A stretch of 8,364 bases of DNA from Tissierellales bacterium (GTDB lineage Bacteria > Bacillota > Clostridia > Tissierellales > JASKZW01). Of the stretch, positions 5,983 to 8,364 are shown in pieces. The stretch spans positions 1-8,364 of the forward strand of contig JASLIL010000047.1 of the NCBI GenBank assembly GCA_030152145.1, in the 5' to 3' direction. The stretch's first letter is position 1, and each line of letters begins with the position of its first letter. A program made the position numbers and the translations under genes. The notes beneath the pieces are model-generated. The model worked only from the letters and a program-made list of their open reading frames with translations. It searched no databases and had not been told where the DNA came from.

Positions 5983-6856
5983 TGTAACCAAAATAATAAA
6001 TGCTGAATACAATAAGCTTAGTAAGGGTCAGAAACTAATAGCTGACTATATCTTAACTAACTATGATAAGGCTGCATTTATGACGGCATCCAAGCTAGGT
6101 GAGGCAGTGGGAGTAAGTGAATCTACTGTTGTAAGATTTGCTAATGCCATAGGATTTGAAGGTTATAGAGAGCTACAAGAGCAGTTACAAGAAGTAATAA
6201 AAAACAAGTTAACCACAGTTCAAAGAATATCCCTTAGTAAGGAGTACAAGGGCTATGAAGACATAATGAAAATGGCCTTCAAGAAGGATATAGACAATAT
6301 AGAAAAGACACTTTTAAATATAAACTATGAGGACTTCGAGGCGGCTCTGGAAATGACCTTAAAGGCAAAGCATATCTATATAATAGGTATGAGAAGTTCT
6401 TACTTTTTAGCAGGCTACCTAGGATTTTACCTAAATTTTTTAAGGGACAATGTAACCGTAGTTAGCTATGGTGCTAGTGATGTATTTGAGCAGCTACTTA
6501 GGGTTGAAGAGGATGATCTGGTTATAGCCATATCATACCCAAGGTACTCAAACCTAACTCTTAGGGCACTGGAATATGTAAAGGAAAAGAATGCACATAT
6601 ACTTAGTATAACTGACAGTATAGTGTCTCCATCAGCTCAATATGCTGATATAACCTTGATAGCCAATAGTGATATGTTATCCTTCGTAGACTCAATAGTA
6701 GCAGCTATGAGTCTTATTAATGCCTTTATAATAGGTCTAGGCTTGGAGAAAGAGGAGGACATAACCTCAAACTTTAAAGATCTAGAACAAATTTGGACCA
6801 AGAACGATGTCTACGTTAAAAACATAAAGGCAAGGGACAGAGAAAACTGGGATTAA
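5966..6856 (+). CDS. MurR/RpiR family transcriptional regulator (HTH plus SIS domain)
   Basis: A 296-residue regulator. An N-terminal RpiR-type helix-turn-helix covers about residues 1-77, with the recognition region ASKLGEAVGVSESTVVRFAN (41-60). A SIS domain covers about 130-260. Known relatives bind DNA as dimers and sense phosphorylated sugars or related metabolites. Here the two SIS loops read GMRSS (141-145) and ISYPRYSNLT (189-198). The usual second loop is ISxSGxTxE-like, so the ligand may not be an ordinary sugar phosphate. Start ATG 5966 has AAGGGAAG (5952-5959) 6 bases upstream and overlaps korC by 17 bases. It is the last gene before a strong terminator, which suggests it regulates its own operon; that is inferred from position only. 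It could instead act elsewhere. Confidence 0.88.
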   Translation: MEKYLDVTKIINAEYNKLSKGQKLIADYILTNYDKAAFMTASKLGEAVGVSESTVVRFANAIGFEGYRELQEQLQEVIKNKLTTVQRISLSKEYKGYEDIMKMAFKKDIDNIEKTLLNINYEDFEAALEMTLKAKHIYIIGMRSSYFLAGYLGFYLNFLRDNVTVVSYGASDVFEQLLRVEEDDLVIAISYPRYSNLTLRALEYVKEKNAHILSITDSIVSPSAQYADITLIANSDMLSFVDSIVAAMSLINAFIIGLGLEKEEDITSNFKDLEQIWTKNDVYVKNIKARDRENWD

Positions 6857-6890
6857 ACTTAAATATAGACTAGGAAAAGCAAGGGACAGA
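6830..6890 (+). repeat. 12-bp direct repeat at the end of the regulator gene and in the terminator stem
   Basis: GCAAGGGACAGA occurs at 6830-6841, inside the last codons of the regulator, and again at 6879-6890, as the 5' arm of the terminator. The copies are 49 bases apart in phase. Either copy can pair with the 3' arm, but the downstream copy pairs far better. Confidence 0.6.
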
Positions 6891-6922
6891 TTTCTATTAG
6901 AAATAGAGGTTTGTCTCTTTTT
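6882..6922 (+). terminator. Rho-independent terminator of the kor-regulator operon
   Basis: Bases 6882-6898 pair with 6902-6918 without a mismatch (17 bp, including four G-T pairs) around the loop AGA. A T-run (6918-6922) follows directly. It lies 26 bases after the regulator stop. Nothing similar occurs between korD and this point, so the five genes should share one transcript. Confidence 0.88.
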
Positions 6923-6975
6923 ATATTTAGGAAGACGCTATAAGAATACTTGTAAAAAGATATCATAATAAACCT

Positions 6976-6989
6976 TATCATAAATGATA
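6976..6989. promoter_or_regulatory. Small palindrome, possible operator
   Basis: TATCAT and ATGATA form a perfect 6-2-6 inverted repeat around AA. A further TATCAT lies at 6961-6966. The palindrome sits about 43 bases before the -10 box of the phosphatase gene, where an operator or activator site could lie. In DNA this AT-rich it may be chance, and no regulator can be named. Confidence 0.22.
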
Positions 6990-7008
6990 CTCTTAATGTA
7001 AATTTTCT

Positions 7009-7037
7009 ACTTTTATTTTAAGATTTTAATGTATAAT
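7009..7037 (+). promoter_or_regulatory. Candidate promoter of the histidine-phosphatase gene
   Basis: A perfect TATAAT box lies at 7032-7037, about 30 bases before the ATG, in the 146-base spacer that follows a terminator. The -35 region at 17-base spacing (7009-7014) reads ACTTTT and is weak, so activation or sequence flexibility may matter. The rest of the spacer, 6923-7068, shows no other gene or structured RNA that I can recognise. Confidence 0.5.
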
Positions 7038-7068
7038 AGATAGGAATACCAGGATAAAGAGGTGGAAT

Positions 7069-7671
7069 ATGAAAAAAATTTACTTTGTAAGACATGGAGA
7101 AACTAACTATAATATAGAGAAAAGAGTTCAAGGACAAAAGGATAGTAAGCTAAGCCCACTTGGTATAAATCAAGCCAAGATGGTTGGGCAAGCTTTATCG
7201 GATATTGATTTTGATAAAGTTTACTGTAGTGATTTAACTAGAACAAGAGATACTTTTAAGTATATTAATAGTAGTTTAAATATAGAAAAAGTTGAGTATA
7301 CCAGCCTATTAAGAGAGAGAAAAATGGGTGACTGGGAAAATCTTTCCCAGGAAGATTTGCAAAAAAACTTCAAAGATGACTATATACTTAACTTAAAAGA
7401 ACCTATGGATGTCCTTATAAATAATGCTGAAACTTTTACAGATTTAAAGAATAGAGCCAGGGACTTCCTAGATTCTGTTGACTGGGAGGATCAAGTAATA
7501 CTAGTTGTCTCCCATGGCTTGTTTCTAAAGGTTTTAATTTTATATATTTTAGGTATTCCTATTGAGCATACTAAGAACTTAGCTATGGGGAATACAGGGG
7601 TCAGTCGTATAGACTTTAAAAGCTATAACAAGGTTTTAGTTAAATATAACGACCTGTCTCACTTAGATTAG
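7069..7671 (+). CDS. Histidine phosphatase family protein (phosphoglycerate mutase-like)
   Basis: A 200-residue member of the histidine phosphatase superfamily. The N-terminal VRHGETNYN (7-15) supplies the phospho-accepting H9 and the phosphate-binding R8. SDLTRTRDT (54-62) supplies R58, LLRERKMGDWE (80-90) the likely acid/base E83, and VVSHG (146-150) the second histidine H149. The catalytic set is therefore complete. Families with this layout include broad phosphatases (PhoE/GpmB type), alpha-ribazole phosphatase (CobC) and cofactor-dependent mutases. The length and short insertions favour a phosphatase over a glycolytic mutase. No cobalamin gene is nearby, so CobC is not supported and the substrate is open. 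An AGAGGTGG site lies just upstream of the ATG. The stop is 10 bases before the next ATG, so the flavoprotein gene is probably co-transcribed. Confidence 0.87.
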   Translation: MKKIYFVRHGETNYNIEKRVQGQKDSKLSPLGINQAKMVGQALSDIDFDKVYCSDLTRTRDTFKYINSSLNIEKVEYTSLLRERKMGDWENLSQEDLQKNFKDDYILNLKEPMDVLINNAETFTDLKNRARDFLDSVDWEDQVILVVSHGLFLKVLILYILGIPIEHTKNLAMGNTGVSRIDFKSYNKVLVKYNDLSHLD

Positions 7672-7681
7672 GAGGAATAAT

Positions 7682-8364
7682 ATGAAAGTTGCAGTAATTG
7701 GTGGTGGTCCAGCTGGAATGATAGCTGCTGGCTTTGCTAGTAGTAATGGACATGATGTTACCATATATGATAAAAATAAAAAATTAGGTAAGAAACTTTT
7801 GATTACAGGTAAGGGAAGATGCAATATAACAAATAGCTCAGATATTAGTGATTTTTTTGATCAAATCCCAACCAATAAGGAGTTTATGTATAGTAGCTTC
7901 TATTCTTTTGACAATAATCAAATTCTTAGTCTTTTGAAAAATTATGGATTGGATACTAAGGTCGAGAGGGGAAACAGAGTTTTTCCTGTAAGTGATCGTT
8001 CCATGACTGTTTTGGAGACCCTAATTGAATTCTTGAAAGATAAAAAAGTGAATATAAGATTAAATAAAGATATTAAGACTATAAAAAAGATTGAAGATCG
8101 CTTTAATCTAAGCTTTAAAGATGGGGTCAAAGAATCTTTTGATAAGGTAATCTTGGCTGCTGGTGGAAATTCCTACCCAGTTACAGGCTCTAATGGTGAT
8201 GGCTATAGCTTAGCCAGATCCTTGGGACATAATATAATAGACCCTAGACCAGCCTTGGTTCCAATTAACTTGAATAACTTAATAGGAGACCTACAGGGTC
8301 TATCACTGAAAAATTGTGAACTTACCTCCTATATAAATGGTAGGAAGTATAAGTCTGAGTTTGG
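7682..8364 (+). CDS. HI0933/YhiN family FAD-dependent oxidoreductase, 5' part
   Basis: The first 227 codons of a flavoprotein usually about 400-420 residues long; the 3' end is cut by the window edge. The dinucleotide-binding motif VIGGGPAGMIAA is at residues 5-16. The family signatures LGKKLLITGKGRCNITN (35-51), ERGNRVFPVSDRS (95-107) and AAGGNSYPVTGSNGDGY (159-175) follow. These identify the HI0933/YhiN family, annotated as NAD(P)/FAD-dependent oxidoreductase or 'aminoacetone oxidase-like'. Its physiological reaction is not established. GGAGG (7671-7675), which begins on the last base of the previous stop codon, lies 6 bases before the ATG, so coupling with the phosphatase gene is likely. 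In many clostridia this gene sits near scpAB and cmk. The frame is intact to the end of the window. Confidence 0.9.
   Translation, partial: MKVAVIGGGPAGMIAAGFASSNGHDVTIYDKNKKLGKKLLITGKGRCNITNSSDISDFFDQIPTNKEFMYSSFYSFDNNQILSLLKNYGLDTKVERGNRVFPVSDRSMTVLETLIEFLKDKKVNIRLNKDIKTIKKIEDRFNLSFKDGVKESFDKVILAAGGNSYPVTGSNGDGYSLARSLGHNIIDPRPALVPINLNNLIGDLQGLSLKNCELTSYINGRKYKSEF

Noticed and set aside
7942..8130. A 62-residue open frame on the minus strand
   Set aside because: It is antisense to the HI0933/YhiN coding region, where the + strand reading keeps family motifs on both sides.
1..8364. CRISPR array, tRNA or rRNA gene, insertion sequence, phage or toxin-antitoxin gene
   Set aside because: No regularly spaced repeats, cloverleaf sequence, transposase motif or small paired genes were seen. 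Nearly all of the window is taken up by recognisable conserved genes.

Overview
This window comes from a low-GC anaerobic Firmicute, most likely of the Clostridia/Tissierellia type. The evidence is AT-rich DNA, strong AGGAGG-type ribosome binding sites, AGA/AGG as nearly all arginine codons, and a four-subunit ferredoxin-linked 2-oxoacid oxidoreductase, which is typical of anaerobes. Genus cannot be fixed from the sequence alone. All ten genes lie on the + strand, and the first and last are cut by the window edges.

Region 1 (1-3060) is a tight run: the 3' end of scpB (chromosome segregation), rluB (23S rRNA pseudouridine synthase), a small SAM methyltransferase of the YtqB/MnmM tRNA-modification family, and a 466-residue biotin-dependent carboxyltransferase. 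The last is of the oxaloacetate decarboxylase alpha / pyruvate carboxylase B type and lacks the biotin domain. A good promoter-like sequence inside the end of the methyltransferase gene may serve the carboxyltransferase. A strong hairpin plus U-tract terminator (3063-3097) ends this unit.

Region 2 (3098-6922) is a self-contained operon: candidate promoter, korD-korA-korB-korC (delta, alpha, beta and gamma subunits of 2-oxoacid:ferredoxin oxidoreductase), then a MurR/RpiR-family regulator whose start overlaps the end of korC. It closes with a 17-bp-stem terminator. KorB binds thiamine pyrophosphate, KorD carries two [4Fe-4S] clusters to pass electrons to ferredoxin, and KorA and KorC complete the enzyme. 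The complex should convert a 2-oxoacid plus CoA to acyl-CoA, CO2 and reduced ferredoxin, or the reverse. Codon choice in korB suggests high expression.

Region 3 (6923-8364) holds an AT-rich spacer with a perfect TATAAT box and a small palindrome. After it come a histidine-phosphatase (phosphoglycerate mutase-like) gene and the first 227 codons of an HI0933/YhiN-type flavoprotein.

Most of the window is recognisable housekeeping and central anaerobic metabolism. I see no tRNA or rRNA gene, CRISPR array, insertion sequence, phage gene or defence system, and no clear evidence of a wholly new system. The points most worth following are the regulator fused by translation to the KOR operon, with its unusual SIS-domain motifs, and the carboxyltransferase without a biotin carrier.
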